From Eudorina sp. 2006-703-Eu-15 (taxonomy: Eukaryota > Chlorophyta > Chlorophyceae > Chlamydomonadales > Volvocaceae), in the NCBI GenBank assembly GCA_003117195.1, contig BDSI01000223.1:1-64000 (forward strand): 64,000 bases of DNA, given 5' to 3'. Of this stretch, positions 31,240-43,332 are shown piece after piece. Below the pieces are notes generated by a model. The model ran no database searches. It worked only from the letters and a program-made list of their open reading frames with translations, and was not told the DNA's origin. How positions within the stretch are numbered: position 1 is the first letter of the stretch; each line of letters begins with the position of its first letter. Both the position numbers and the translations under genes were made by a program.

Positions 31240-31656
31240 GCCGTAGCAGCTGGTTCAGGATGCACCCAGTCCAGCCTGCAGCCTGGATGCGGCCACGTTG
31301 CAACCCACTCTCCTCGTTCACAGCCAGTGTCACTCAGCTGCCGGCAACTCAGCGGCATGGTGCAGGGGCCCAGGGGGAACTCCAGTTGGAGGAACTCATG
31401 GTGGCCCTGGCTTCCTGCCAGAATGGCAAGGCCCCGGGTTCGGATGGTGTCCCGTACGAGGTCTATCGTGTCCTGTGGGAGCAGCTGGGGCCGCCGCTCC
31501 TTGCAGCCGCCAATGAAGCCTTCCACCAGGGCTCCGTCGCCTCCGGGGCGGCCGCTGCTGCATCCCTGCCCCGCAGCTGGCGTGAAGGGATCATCTCTCT
31601 CATCTATAAGGGGAAGCGCCTGCCTCGGCCGGACCTCAGCAGCTACCGGCCCATCA

Positions 31657-31752
31657 CCGTTTGCTTGCCGTCTGGCCTTCTTCCCGGCTTGCTGCTTGGT
31701 CTGCTTCCGTCCCTTTGTCCTTGTAACGTCCCTCTCAGAAAAAAAAAAAAAT
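31657..31752 (+). mobile_element. Nested LINE-A tail, TSD TCACC
   Basis: About 80 bp of the 3' end plus A-run within the RT domain, with TCACC on both sides. It is in the same orientation as the host and keeps the host frame. Confidence 0.88.
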
Positions 31753-33282
31753 TCACCCTCCTGCAGTGTGACTACAAAATCGTCTGCAAGGTGGTCAGCA
31801 ATCGCCTCCAGCCGGCCCTGGATTACCTGGTGGACCCGCTCCAAACAGCCTTTATCGCGGGGCGAGATATCCGGGACAACATCCTGTACCACCTGACCCT
31901 GGCTGAGCATGTGCAACAGTCCCAGCAATCCGCGGCCCTCCTCTTCCTGGACATTGAGAAAGCCTACGACCGGGTCCACCGTCCGTGGCTGTACCGAGTG
32001 GTGGAGTCCAAGGTCTTTGGGCCCAACATGCAGCGGTGGATCCGCCTCCTCACGTCGGATGGGTCTTCTCGTGTTGTGGTCAACGGCCAGCTGTCCGCCC
32101 CGTTCCCGGTCCGGAACGGCCTCGAGCAGGGCAGCACCCTGTCGCCCGTCCTCTGGGTCCTGCAGCTTGAGCCACTCACGGCGTACCTGCACCATCTATG
32201 CGCCTCAGGCCAGCTACGCACGCCCACCCTCCCCAGTGGACAGCCTGCACCGCCCGTGTCGCACCATGCCGACGATACTGTCCTCACCGTCCGGGACGTT
32301 GACGAGGACGGCCCCGTCGCCAAAGCAGCGGTCCAGCTCTTCTGCCGGGCCAGTAACGCCAAGGAGAATGCCAGCAAAAGCAAGGGGCTGGTGCTCGGAA
32401 CCCACCGTGTGGTCTGGGGTGTGAATGAGGCAACGGGCGCCAAATTCCCTCTCCCTGGGGAGGAGCCGCCCCGCCACCTTGGGGTACCGCTCACCACTGA
32501 CACCACCCTGGCGGCCAACCTCTGCTACGCCAGCCGTATCCAACGGCTGAACAACATCGGGCAGGTGTGGCGGCGGCATGGCCTCAGCTTCATCGGCAGG
32601 GTCCACGTGGCCAAGCAGGTATTGGGCAATGCCCTTGCCTTCCACTTCTCCTTTGTCCAGCCCTCCCCACCCCAGCTGGCAGCGCTGCGGAAGTGCATCG
32701 ACGGCTTCACAGCCTGGTCGTTGCTGCCTGAAGATGCTACCCTGGTGTGCAATGGTCGTGCACTGCTGAAGCCGGATCCAGTGGTGGCATGCCAAGACCA
32801 CGAGTGTGGCGGGGTTGGCCACATTGACCTTGACTCCTTCCTTGCAGCGCTGCATGGCAAGACCCTGGCGCAGTTAGCCCAACCAGGCCGGCAGCCCTGG
32901 AAGCTGATCATGCGCTCCCTCTTCGCTAACTGGGCCCCCCGAGGGACCGCCGGCTGGGGTTGGGTGTATGGGACGGTGGACCCACCGGCAAACCTGCCCC
33001 CGTACCTGGCCAGCCTGGTGACATCCTTCCGGGCCTCACAGCCCTGCCGGCTGCCTTACCCTGAGGGCACTGACGCGCGGGCGCTGCTGCATGAGCCGCT
33101 GTACTACAATGCAGCCCTTCGGGACCCAGTGACAGGACAGCCATTCCAGCCCCCCGGTATGCCTGAGGACGGACCCATCGACGCACCGTGCACCGTGGCA
33201 GCCCTGCGTGCAGCCCCAGCCCTGGCCCAGCGTGACCCCCAACTGCAGGCTGTGCTGGCCGCCGTGCCTCCAGACTGGCCCC

Positions 33283-33753
33283 GGTGTTCTCTGGGGCTGC
33301 TGCAGGTTGTTGCTTCCGTTGTTTGCTTTGTGTCTTCTGTGGCTGCTGCAGTTGGGTGTTGCCCTGCTTCTTTGGGTAGTGTTTGCCTCGTTGCTGTGTT
33401 CTGGTTTTGTAGCTGTTTTTCTTTTCTTTTTTTTGTTTTTTGTTGTTTGTTGGTGGGTGGGTCGTCTTTGGCCTTCTGTCTCGCCTGGTGGCCTGGAGTA
33501 GGAGGTGCGGCCTTGTTGTGCCGTTTTGCCGCTTTGGGAGCTTTTCTCTCCCTCTGCCGCCCTGTCCCTGTCCCCGTCCTGTCTGTGAGGTTGGCGTTGC
33601 TTGGTTCCCTTTCCTTCTGGTTGGTGCCTCTGGGGCTCGGTTGCGGTGTGGTGGTCTTTGCTTGCCGTCTGGCCTTCTTCCCGGCTTGCTGCTTGGTCTG
33701 CTTCCGTCCCTTTGTCCTTGTAACGTCCCTCTCAGAAAAAAAAAAAAAAAACC
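33283..33753 (+). mobile_element. Nested LINE-A 3'-UTR copy without TSD
   Basis: About 455 bp of 3' UTR plus A-run. The flanks GACTGGC and ACCAGCTCC rejoin to the uninterrupted ORF2 sequence without a duplication, so this insertion was blunt or lost one base. Confidence 0.85.
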
Positions 33754-34074
33754 AGCTCCTGCCAGGTGGCCTCCTCACCGCAGAACTTCCTGAAGCAGCA
33801 AATTGGCAAGTGTCACTGGACAGCAACTGGGTCCGCAGCCCGTCCGGAGCTCTACTGGCTGCCCTGCCCAGCGGCCGCCTCGTCACCCCTGAACCAGCAG
33901 CGGCCGGGCCTGAAGTATGGCTGGCGGCCTGTGTCCTGCCAGGCAAAAAGCCGCGCCGCTTCTGGTCCCTGGCGGAGCGTTTAGTGTACCAGGCTGCCCC
34001 ACCGGCTGAGCGGCCGGCCTTGTGGCCAACCGAGAACCAGCTCCTGGGCCCCTGGAGCGAGGTGCAGTGCCACC

Positions 34075-35017
34075 CAGTAGTGAAAGGGGGTTTCAGTTCG
34101 GCTTTGTGTGGGGGCCTCAAGGGTGCTGGGGTCTAGGGGGGCCAGTGTTGTAGGGGTGAGGGCCTCCAGGGTTGGGTTGGCGAGGGAGGGGTGTGCCTGC
34201 TTGCTGCGCCCCGCAGGGTACCAGCCCTAGACGTTTCCCTTGCTCGTGGCGTGCTCGTGCTCTGCCGGGCCGGCGTCTGTTGGCGTGGCTGGTGGAGCGG
34301 CGCCCTGTTGTGCGGCCCTGCGGTGTGCTCGTGCTCGAGTCCCTCTAGAAAAAAAAAAAAGACCCTACCGAGCGGCACCCGGGTTCGGCCGTGACGTGCT
34401 TGGCGCCTTGGTGTGCTCGTGCCCTGGCCTCCTGTGCCTTGGGCGGCACCTCGTTGCTTTTGGGTTCGTGCGAGCCTGGGGGGTCTGTTTTTGGGGGGTG
34501 GGGGTTTGGGTTCCTTCGGTTGGGCGGTCTGGTGTGTCTCCTTCTGTTGGGAGTTCCGGTGTTCCCTGGGGCTGCTGCAGGTTGTTGCTTCCGTTTGTTT
34601 GCTTTGTGTCTTCTGTGGCTGCTGCAGTTGGGTGTTGCCCTGCTTCTTTGGGTAGTGTTTGCCTCGTTGCTGTGTTCTGGTTTTGTAGCTTTTTTTTTTT
34701 TTTGTCTTTTGTTGTTTGTTGGTGGGTGGGTCGTCTTTGGCCTTCCGTCTCGCCTGGTGGCCTGGAGTAGGAGGTGCGGCCTTGTTGTGCCGTTTTGCCG
34801 CTTTGGGAGCTTTTCACTCCCTCTGCCGCCCTGTCCCTGTCCCCGTCCTGTCTGTGAGGTTGGCGTTGCTTGGTTCCCTTTCCTTCTGGTTGGTGCCTCT
34901 GGGGCTCGGTTGCGGTGTGGTGGTCTTTGCTTGCCGTCTGGCCTTCTTCCCGGCTTGCTGCTTGGTCTGCTTCCGTCCCTTTGTCCTTGTAACGTCCCTT
35001 TCAGAAAAAAAAAAAAA
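34075..35017 (+). mobile_element. LINE-A 3' UTR with ultrashort insertion
   Basis: 3' UTR from GTAGTGAAAGGGGG to a tail reading CCCTTTCAG plus A-run. At 34340-34360 TCCCTCTAG plus A residues, i.e. the last ~9 bases of LINE-A with one C lost, interrupts it with GA duplicated. Confidence 0.87.
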
Positions 35018-35066
35018 ACCGTGCACCGTGGCAGCCCTGCGTGCAGCCCCAGCCCTGGCCCAGCGT

Positions 35067-35433
35067 TTTTTTTTTTTTTTCTGAGAGGGACGTTACAAGG
35101 ACAAAGGGACGGAAGCAGACCAAGCAGCAAGCCGGGAAGAAGGCCAGACGGCAAGCGAAGACCACCACACCGCAACCGAGCCCCAGAGGCACCAACCAGA
35201 AGGAAAGGGAACCAAGCAACGCCAACCTCACAGACAGGACGGGGACAGGGACAGGGCGGCAGAGGGAGAGAAAAACTCCCAAAGCGGCAAAACGGCACAA
35301 CAAGGCCGCACCTCCTACTCCAGGCCACCAGGCGAGACGGAAGGCCAAAGACGACCCACCCACCAACAAACAACAAAAACAAAAAAAGAAAAGAAAAACG
35401 GCTACAAAACCAGAACACAGCAACGAGGCAAAC
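35067..35433 (-). mobile_element. LINE-A 3'-UTR copy, TSD CAGCG
   Basis: Poly(T) plus about 350 bp of 3' UTR on the minus strand, with CAGCG on both sides in ORF2. Confidence 0.9.
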
Positions 35434-35635
35434 AGCGTGACCCCCAACTGCAGGCTGTGCTGGCCGCCGTGCCTCCAGACTGGCACCAGCTCCTGCCAGG
35501 TGGCCTCCTCACCGCAGAACTTCCTGAAGCAGCAAATTGGCAAGTGTCACTGGACAGCAACTGGTTCCGCAGCCAGTCCGGAGCTCTACTGGCTGCCCTG
35601 CCCAGAGGCCGCCTCGTCACCCCTGAACCAACAGA

Positions 35636-35885
35636 GGTAAGTTCCGACACCAGCCACTGCCAGGGTCCTGGTATCGACCCCAGCCACTGGCACGTTGTCA
35701 GGGGTGTGACGAGAAGGAGGGTGCCCACCCGTCCCTGTCCCGTCTGGAGGTTTACAAGACTCTCCCCATCCTAAGTCATCCAGCTGGCCTGTGGAGACGC
35801 CCAGAAGCCCGGCCTGCTAGCCGCTCGTGGAGTAGTGGCCCCCCGTCCCGAGTCCTGGTTCCTTCAGAAAAAACAAAAAAAAAAA
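35636..35885 (+). mobile_element. SINE-A with internal deletions
   Basis: It starts AGGTAAGTTCCGACACC like full-length SINE-A but skips the first tRNA-like head and much of the second. It then runs to GGTTCCTTCAG with another gap before CCCCGTCCCGAG. The tail is A6CA12-like and ACAG is duplicated at the target. Because the 5' end is authentic, the losses are internal and not 5' truncation. Confidence 0.82.
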
Positions 35886-37387
35886 ACAGCGGCCGGGCCA
35901 GCGGCCCCTGAAGCGTGGCTGGCGGCCTGTGTCCTGCCAGGCAAAAAGCCGCGCCGCTTCTGGTCCCTGGCGGAGCGGTTGGCGTACCAGGCTGCCCCAC
36001 CGGCTGAGCGGCCGGCCTTGTGGCCAACCGAGAACCAGCTCCTGGGCCCCTGGAGCGAGGTGCAGTGCCACCCCCCTAGTCATGGCCATGGCACCCTGCC
36101 ACTGGTCCACTACACAGTCTGCGAAACCCGCCGCCGTCTCACAGCTGCACGCCTGGCTTTGGGAGACCACGGCCCAGGACCCCTGACGCCCGCTGCGTGG
36201 CCTACACTCCCGGGTAATCGCAGTGCACTCACGGTCCTGGAGGAGGAATGGAGACGGCAGCATGCAGCCAATCGGGCCCCCAGCCATAGCAGCTGGTTCA
36301 GGATGCACCCAGTCCAGCCGGCAGCCTGGATGCGGCCACGTTGCAACCCACTCTCCCCGTTCACAGCCAGTGTCACTCAGCTGCCGGCAACTCAGCGGCG
36401 TCCTCACAGCCGGGGGGACCCAGGGGCAGGCCCCTCGACAGCTGGGCCATCTACCTTCATCAACCACCCCCCCGCAGGGCCACTGCAAGGGAGCCCGCCG
36501 GACCTACCAGATCAGCTGGCCCCCGTGGACCCACCCGCCTTGCCGGACCCACCTGACCTGCCAGACCCACCTGACCCGCCTGAACCGCCAGACCCGCCGG
36601 GCTTGGGTGCACCCACGGCGGCCCAGAAGCACAAGACCTGGCAGCGGCTGTGGGACAGCCCGGCCAGCAACCGGGCCAAGGCCCTGGTGTGGCGGCTGCA
36701 CCATGCACGGCTCCCGTGCGGCCTGTACCTCGCAACCAAAGGCCGGCCGGACCGCGCCGCCTGCAGCCACCCACCCTGCCAACAGCCACAGCAGCAGCCA
36801 CAGCAGCAGCAGCCGCGGCGATGGCGGCCAGAACCGTGCATGGACAGCTTGACCCACATCTTTGTGGCCTGCCCGGCGTATAAGGGTGCTCGTGAGTGGC
36901 TGGTGGCTCTCTGGGGGGCCATCACCGGGGGGCCCGGCCCCCCAATGATGAGCGTTGAACTGCTGCTGGAGACTGGGCCGCCGCCTGGGGCCAGTACCCA
37001 ACCAGCCCGGGCCTGCAAACCCTCTGGACCGCCCTTCGGGCCACCTGGCTGTGGGCCGTCTGGTGCCACCACCAAGCTGCTGACACCGAGCCCTGCCCCT
37101 CCGAAGCGGTCGTCACCCAGGTGGTCAGCGAGCTCCAACGGCTCATGTGGGCGCATTTCCGGATGGCAGCGTTGCCCGACGACACCATGGCTGGGTTGCC
37201 ACTCTCACACATCACCGCCCAGCTGAAGACAGCTCCGCTGGACGCCTTCGAAGCCTCATGGGCGCATGAAGGTGTCCTGTGCTCTGTCGAGCGTGCCGAA
37301 GGGCAGGCGCCCAGGCTGCGGGTCCATCTGTCCCTGGCCCACCCTGTGCCAGCCCCACAGGCCGACGCCGCAGTAATGTCAGATTAG

Positions 37388-37893
37388 TTTCAGCTCGCAG
37401 CTACAGCTACAGCATCAGCTCAGCCCAGCTCAGGGGGGTTTGTTGTGTGAGCAGTTTCCGGTTTGTGTTTTTTTTTTTCTGAGAGGGACGTTACAAGGAC
37501 AAAGGGACAGTAGTGAAAGGGGGTTTCAGTTCGGCTTTGTGGGGGGGCCTCGAGGGTGCTGGGGTCTAGGGGGGCCAGTGTTGTAGGGGTGAGGGCCTCC
37601 AGTGTTGGGTTGGCGAGGGAGGGGTGTGCCTGCTTGCTGCGCCCCGCAGGGTACCAGCCCTGGACGTTTCCCTTGCTCGTGGCGTGCTCGTGCTCTGCCG
37701 GGCCGGCGTCTGTTGGCGTGGCTGGCAGAGCGGCGCCCTGTTGTGCGGCCCTGCGGTGTGCTCGTGCTTGAGACCCTACCGCGCGGCACCCGGGTTCGGC
37801 CGTGACGTGCTTGGCGCCTTGGTGTGCTCGTGCCCTGGCCTCCTATGCCTTGGGCGGCACCTCGGTGCTTTTGGGTTCGTGCGAGCCTGGGGG
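37388..37893 (+). mobile_element. LINE-A proximal 3' UTR with short insert
   Basis: 3' UTR following the ORF2 stop, interrupted at about 37468-37507 by a minus-strand LINE-A tail of only ~30 bases plus poly(T). The target reads GTGTAGGGCAGTAG in other copies and seems to have lost a few bases. A non-collinear jump to ORF2 follows at 37894. Confidence 0.85.
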
Positions 37894-37962
37894 CCTGAGC
37901 GGCCGGCCTTGTGGCCAACCGAGAACCAGCTCCTGGGCCCCTGGAGCGAGGTGCAGTGCCAG

Positions 37963-38205
37963 CGGCCTTGTTGTGCCGTTTTGCCGCTTTGGGAGCTTTT
38001 CTCTCCCTCTGCCGCCCTGTCCCTGTCCCCGTCCTGTCTGTGAGGTTGGCGTTGCTTGGTTCCCTTTCCTTCTGGTTGGTGCCTCTGGGGCTCGGTTGCG
38101 GTGTGGTGGTCTTTGCTTGCCGTCTGGCCTTCTTCCCGGCTTGCTGCTTGGTCTGCTTCCGTCCCTTTGTCCTTGTAACGTCCCTCTCAGAAAAAAAAAA
38201 AAAAA
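37963..38205 (+). mobile_element. Nested LINE-A tail
   Basis: About 225 bp of distal 3' UTR plus A-run. The flanking ORF2 sequence rejoins with a few bases missing and no duplication. Confidence 0.88.
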
Positions 38206-38585
38206 ACCCTCAGTCATGGCCACGGCGCCCTGCCACTGGTACACTACACAGTCTGCGAAACTCGCCGCCGTCTCACAGCTGCACGCCTGGCTTTGGGAGA
38301 CCACGGCCCAGGACCCCTGACGCCCGCTGCGTGGCCTACACTCCCGGGTAATCGCAGTGCACTCACAGTCCTGGAGGAGGAATGGAGACGGCAGCATGCA
38401 GCCAACCGGGCCCCCAGCCATAGCAGCTGGTTCAGGATGCACCCAGTCCAGCCGGCAGCCTGGATGCGGCCACGTTGCAACCCACTCTCCCCGTTCACAG
38501 CCAGTGTCACTCAGCTGCCGGCAACTCAGCGGCGTCCTCACAGCCGGGGGGACCCAGGGGCAGGCCCCTCGACAGCTGGGCCATC

Positions 38586-39121
38586 TTTTTTTTTTTTTTT
38601 TTTTTTTTTTCTGAGAGGGACGTTACAAGGACAAAGGGACGGAAGCAGACCAAGCAGCAAGCCGGGAAGAAGGCCAGACGGCAAGCAAAGACCACCACAC
38701 CGCAACCGAGCCCCAGAGGCACCAACCAGAAGGAAAGGGAACCAAGCAACGCCAACCTCACAGACAGGACGGGGACAGGGACAGGGCGGCAGAGGGAGAG
38801 AAAAGCTCCCAAAGCGGCAAAACGGCACAACAAGGCCGCACCTCCTACTCCAGGCCAACAGGCGAGACGGAAGGCCAAAGACGACCCACCCACCAACAAA
38901 CAACAAAAGACAAAAAAAAGAAAAGAAAAACAGCTACAAAACCAGAACACAGCAACGAGGCAAACACTACCCAAAGAAGCAGGGCAACACCCAACTGCAG
39001 CAGCCACAGAAGACACAAAGCAAACAAACGGAAGCAACAACCTGCAGCAGCCCCAGGGAACACCGGAACTCCCAACAGAAGGAGACACACCAGACCGCCC
39101 AACAGAAGGAACCCAAACCCC
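38586..39121 (-). mobile_element. LINE-A 3'-UTR copy with long poly(T)
   Basis: About 25 T followed by ~510 bp of 3' UTR on the minus strand, inserted at CATC|TACC of ORF2. The right junction carries a few extra bases (GCTCC). Confidence 0.9.
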
Positions 39122-40075
39122 GCTCCTACCTTCATCAACCACCACCCCGCAGGGCCGCTGCAAGGGAGCCCGCCGGACCTACCAGATCAGCTGGCCCCCG
39201 TGGACCCACCCGCCCCGCCGGACCCACCTGACCTGCCAGACCCACCTGACCCGCCTGAACCGCCAGACCCGCCGGGCTTGGGTGCACCCACGGCGGCCCA
39301 GAAGCACAAGACCTGGCAGCGGCTGTGGGACAGCCCGGCCAGCAACCGGGCCAAGGCCCTGGTGTGGCGGCTGCACCATGCACGGCTCCCGTGCGGCCTG
39401 TACCTAGCAACCAAAGGCCGGCCAGACCGCGCCGCCTGCAGCCACCCACCCTGCCAACAGCCACAGCAGCAGCCACAGCAGCAGCCACAGCAGCAGCAGC
39501 CACGGCGATGGCGGCCAGAACCGTGCCTGGACAGCTTGACCCACATCTTTGTGGCCTGCCCGGCGTACCAGGGTGCTCGTGAGTGGCTGGTGGCTCTCTG
39601 GGGGGCCATCACCGGGGGGCCCGGCCCCCCAATGATGAGCGTTGAACTGCTGCTGGGAGACTGGGCCGCCGCCTGGGGCCAGTACCCAACCATCCCGGGC
39701 CTGCAAACCCTCTGGACCGCCCTTCGGGCCACCTGGCTGTGGGCCGTCTGGTGCCACCACCAAGCCGCTGACACCGAGCCCTGCCCCTCTGAAGCGGTCG
39801 TCACCCAGGTGGTCAGCGAGCTCCAACGGCTCATGTGGGCGCATTTCCGGATGGCAGCGTTGCCCGACGACACCATGGCTGGGTTGCCACTCTCACACAT
39901 CACCGCCCAGCTGAAGACAGCTCCGCTGGACGCCTTCGAAGCCTCGTGGGCGCATGAAGGTGTCCTGTGCTCTGTCGAGCGTGCCGAAGGGCAGGCACCC
40001 AGGCTGCGGGTCCATCTGTCCCTGGCCCACCCTGTGCCAGCCCCACAGGCTGCCGCCGCAGTAATGTCAGATTAG

Positions 40076-40478
40076 TTTCAGCTCGCAGCTACAGCTACAG
40101 CATCAGCTCAGCCCAGCTCCAGGGGGTTTTGTTGTGTGAGCCGTTTCCGGTTTGTGTAGGGCAGTAGTGAAAGGGGGTTTCAGTTCGGCTTTGTGTGGGG
40201 GCCTCGAGGGTGCTGGGGTCTAGGGGGGCCAGTGTTGTAGGGGTGAGGGCCTCCAGGGTTGGGTTGGCGAGGGAGGGGTGTGCCTGCTTGCTGCGCCCCG
40301 CAGGGTACCAGCCCTAGACGTTTCCCTTGCTCGTGGCGTGCTCGTGCTCTGCCGGGCCGGCGTCTGTTGGCGTGGCTGGTGGAGCGGCGCCCTGTTGTGC
40401 GGCCCTGCGGTGTGCTCGTGCTCGAGACCCCTGTGAGGTTGGCGTTGCTTGGTTCCCTTTCCTTCTGGTTGGTGCCTT
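40076..40478 (+). mobile_element. LINE-A proximal 3' UTR and scrap
   Basis: Proximal 3' UTR to about 40430, a jump to a distal 3' UTR piece (CTGTGAGGTTGGCG to GGTGCC), then interruption by a minus-strand copy. Confidence 0.82.
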
Positions 40479-41660
40479 TTTTTTTTTTTCTGAGAGGGAC
40501 GTTACAAGGACAAAGGGACGGAAGCAGACCAAGCAGCAAGCCGGGAAGAAGGCCAGACGGCAAGCGAAGACCACCACACCGCAACCGAGCCCCAGAGGCA
40601 CCAACCAGAAGGAAAGGGAACCAAGCAACGCCAACCTCACAGACAGGACGGGGACAGGGACAGGGCGGCAGAGGGAGAGAAAAGCTCCCAAAGCGGCAAA
40701 ACGGCACAACAAGGCCGCACCTCCTACTCCAGGCCACCAGGCGAGACGGAAGGCCAAAGACGACCCACCCACCAACAAACAACAAAAACAAAAAAAGAAA
40801 AGAAAAACGGCTACAAAACCAGAACACAGCAAACGAGGCAAACACTACCCAAAGAAGCAGGGCAACACCGAACTGCAGCAGCCACAGAAGACACAAAACA
40901 AACTACGGAAGCAACAAACCTGCAGCAGCCCAAGGGAACACCGGAACTCCCAAACAGAAGGGGACACACCAGACCGCCCAACAGAAGGAACCCAACCCCC
41001 CACCCCCCAAATACACACCCCCCAGGCTCGCACGAACCCAAAAACACCGAGGTGCCGCCCAAGGCACAGGAGGCCAGGGCACGAGCACACCAAGGTACCA
41101 AACACGTCACGGCCAAACCCGGGTGCCGCTCGGTAGGGTCTCAAGCACGAGCACACCGCAGGGCCGCACAACAGGGCGCCGCTCCACCAGCCACGCCAAC
41201 AGACGCCGGCCCGGCAGAGCACGAGCACGCCACGAGCAAGGGAAACGTCCAGGGCTGGTACCCTGCGGGGCGCAGCAAGCAGGCACACCCCTCCCTCTCC
41301 AACCCAACCCTGGAGGCCCTCACCCCTACAACACTGGCCCCCCTAGACCCCAGCACCCTCGAGGCCCCCCCACAAAGCCCCTCTGAAACCCCCTTTCACT
41401 ACTGCCCTACACAAACCGGAAGCGACTCACACAACAAAACCCCCCTGAGCTGGGCTGAGCTGATGCTGATGCTGTAGCTGCGAGCTGAAACTAATCTGAC
41501 ATTACTGCGGCGGCAGCCTGTGGGGCTGGCACAGGGTGGGCCAGGGACAGATGGACCCGCAGCCTGGGTGCCTGCCCTTCGGCACGCTCGACAGAGCACA
41601 GGACACCTTCATGCGCCCATGAGGCTTCGAAGGCGTCCAGCGGAGCTGTCTTCAGCTGGG
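40479..41660 (-). mobile_element. LINE-A copy: 3' UTR and ORF2 C-terminal end
   Basis: A minus-strand copy with poly(T), a full 3' UTR (with scattered private substitutions) and about 160 bp of the ORF2 C-terminus, stopping at CAGCTGGGC. Confidence 0.88.
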
Positions 41661-42452
41661 CCTCTGGGGCTCGGTTGCGGTGTGGTGGTCTTTGCTTGCC
41701 GTCTGGCCTTCTTCCCGGCTTGCTGCTTGGTCTGCTTCCGTCCCTTTGTCCTTGTAACGTCCCTCTCAGAAAAAAAAAAAAAACCCTACCGAGCGGCACC
41801 CGGGTTCAGCCGTGACGTGCTTGGCGCCTTGGTGTGCTCGTGCCCTGGCCTCCTGTGCCTTGGGCGGCACCTCGTTGCTTTTGGGTTCGTGCGAGCCTGG
41901 GGGGTCTGTTTTTGGGGGGTGGGGGGTTTGGGTTCCTTCGGTTGGGCGGTCGGGTGTGTCTCCTTCTGTTGGGAGTTCCGGTGTTCCCTGGGGCTGCTGC
42001 AGGTTGTTGCTTCCGTTTGTTTGCTTTGTGTCTTCTGTGGCTGCTGCAGTTGGGTGTTACCCTGCTTCTTTGGGTAGTGTTTGCCTCGTTGCTGTGTTCT
42101 GGTTTTGTAGCTGTTTTTCTTTTCTTTTTTTGGTTGTCTTTTGTTGTTTGTTGGTGGGTGGGTCGTCTTTGGCCTTCCGTCTCGCCTGTTGGCCTGGAGT
42201 AGGAGGTGCGGCCTTGTTTGTGCCGTTTTGCCGCTTTGGGAGCTTTTCTCTCCCTCTGCCGCCCTGTCCCTGTCCCCGTCCTGTCTGTGAGGTTGGCGTT
42301 GCTTGGTTCCCTTTCCTTCTGGTTGGTGCCTCTGGGGCTCGGTTGCGGTGTGGTGGTCTTTGCTTGCCGTCTGGCCTTCTTCCCGGCTTGCTGCTTGGTC
42401 TGCTTCCGTCCCTTTGTCCTTGTAACGTCCCTCTCAGAAAAAAAAAAAAAAA
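41661..42452 (+). mobile_element. Two plus-strand LINE-A 3'-UTR pieces
   Basis: 41661-41783 is a short distal tail with poly(A). 41784-42452 is a longer 3' UTR beginning CCCTACCGAGCGG and ending with its own tail and about 16 A. Confidence 0.87.
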
Positions 42453-43038
42453 AGGCCAGACGGCAAGCAAAGACCACCACACCGCAACCGAGCCCCAGAG
42501 GCACCAACCAGAAGGAAAGGGAACCAAGCAACGCCAACCTCACAGACAGGACGGGGACAGGGACAGGGCGGCAGAGGGAGAGAAAAGCTCCCAAAGCGGC
42601 AAAACAGCACAACAAGGCCGCACCTCCTACTCCAGGCCAGCAGGCGAGACAGAAGGCCAAAGACGACCCACCCACCAACAAACAACCAAAAACAAAAAAA
42701 AAAAGAAAAACAGCTACAAAACCAGAACACAGCAACGAGGCAAACACTACCCAAAGAAGCAGGGCAACACCCAACTGCAGCAGCCACAGAAGACTCAAAG
42801 CAAACAACGGAAGGAACAACCTGCAGCAGCCCCAGGGAACAACGGAACTCCCAACAGAAGGGGACACACCAGACCGCCCAACAGAAGGAACCCAAACCCC
42901 CCACCCCCCAAAAAACAGACCCCCCAGGCTCGCACGAACCCAAAAGCAACGAGGTGCCGCCCAAGGCACAGGAGGCCAGGGCACGAGCACACCAAGGCGC
43001 CAAGCACGTCACGGCCGAACCCGGGTGCCGCTCGGTAG
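42453..43038 (-). mobile_element. LINE-A 3' UTR, tail-less
   Basis: A minus-strand 3' UTR lacking the last ~65 bases and poly(A), abutting the poly(A) of the previous copy. It is probably the remaining part of a disrupted copy. Confidence 0.85.
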
Positions 43039-43332
43039 GGTGGGTGGGTCGTCTTTGGCCTTCTGTCTCGCCTGGTGGCCTGGAGTAGGAGGTGCGGCCT
43101 TGTTGTGCCGTTTTGCCGCTTTGGGAGCTTTTCTCTCCCTCTGCCGCCCTGTCCCTGTCCCCGTCCTGTCTGTGAGGTTGGCGTTGCTTGGTTCCCTTTC
43201 CTTCTGGTTGGTGCCTCTGGGGCTCGGTTGCGGTGTGGTGGTCTTTGCTTGCCGTCTGGCCTTCTTCCCGGCTTGCTGCTTGGTCTGCTTCCGTCCCTTT
43301 GTCCTTGTAACGTCCCTCTCAGAAAAACAAAA
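43039..43332 (+). mobile_element. LINE-A distal 3' UTR
   Basis: About 280 bp of 3' UTR ending in the tail and AAAAACAAA, inserted at the ORF2 C-terminal region of the following minus-strand copy. Confidence 0.87.

Larger units (their letters stand above)
31240..34074 (+). pseudogene. LINE-A ORF2 reverse transcriptase copy
   Basis: The best plus-strand reverse transcriptase. After a ~115-bp scrap of distal ORF2 (31240-31355) the RT runs from 31358. It has QNGKAPGSDGVPYEVY, PRSWREGIISLIYKGK, YRPIT, LDIEKAYDRV (31949-31978), EQGSTLSPVLW and HADDTVLTV (32263-32290), with the catalytic Asp residues present. A thumb/connection region follows to about 33270. It is interrupted by LINE-A tails at 31657-31752 (TCACC duplicated) and 33283-33753. 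These happen to preserve an open frame of more than 1,000 codons, so a long translation here is a mosaic, not one protein. It ends at about 34074 by a jump into 3' UTR. Confidence 0.9.
35018..37387 (+). pseudogene. LINE-A ORF2 C-terminal half with LINE and SINE insertions
   Basis: Plus-strand ORF2 at 35018-35066, 35434-35637 and 35886-37387. The first gap is a minus-strand LINE-A 3' UTR (35067-35433, CAGCG duplicated) and the second a SINE-A. The last part contains the linker, a Gln-rich tract and CMDSLTHIFVACP. A one-base deletion near 36968 (CTGCTGGAGACT versus CTGCTGGGAGACT) disrupts the C-terminal frame. The stop lies at 37385-37387. Confidence 0.88.
37894..40075 (+). pseudogene. LINE-A ORF2 C-terminal copy, twice interrupted
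   Basis: ORF2 pieces at 37894-37962, 38206-38585 and 39122-40075. The interruptions are a plus-strand 3' UTR (37963-38205) and a minus-strand 3' UTR (38586-39121). The last piece is an intact frame through the linker, a longer Gln-rich tract (shared with the 3.1-7.5 kb copy, suggesting one subfamily), CLDSLTHIFVACP and the AAVMSD stop at 40073-40075. Confidence 0.88.

Noticed and set aside
28967..31246. Very long plus-strand open frame (~760 codons) rich in Cys/Leu/Trp and Lys/Gln blocks
   Set aside because: It runs through two LINE-A 3' UTRs in opposite orientation plus an endonuclease scrap. The blocks are reverse complements of each other and the sequence is simply poor in stops.
30609..34136. 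Single 1,175-codon frame taken as one protein
   Set aside because: Mosaic of 3' UTR, reverse transcriptase and in-frame nested LINE tails. Only the RT part is coding in origin.
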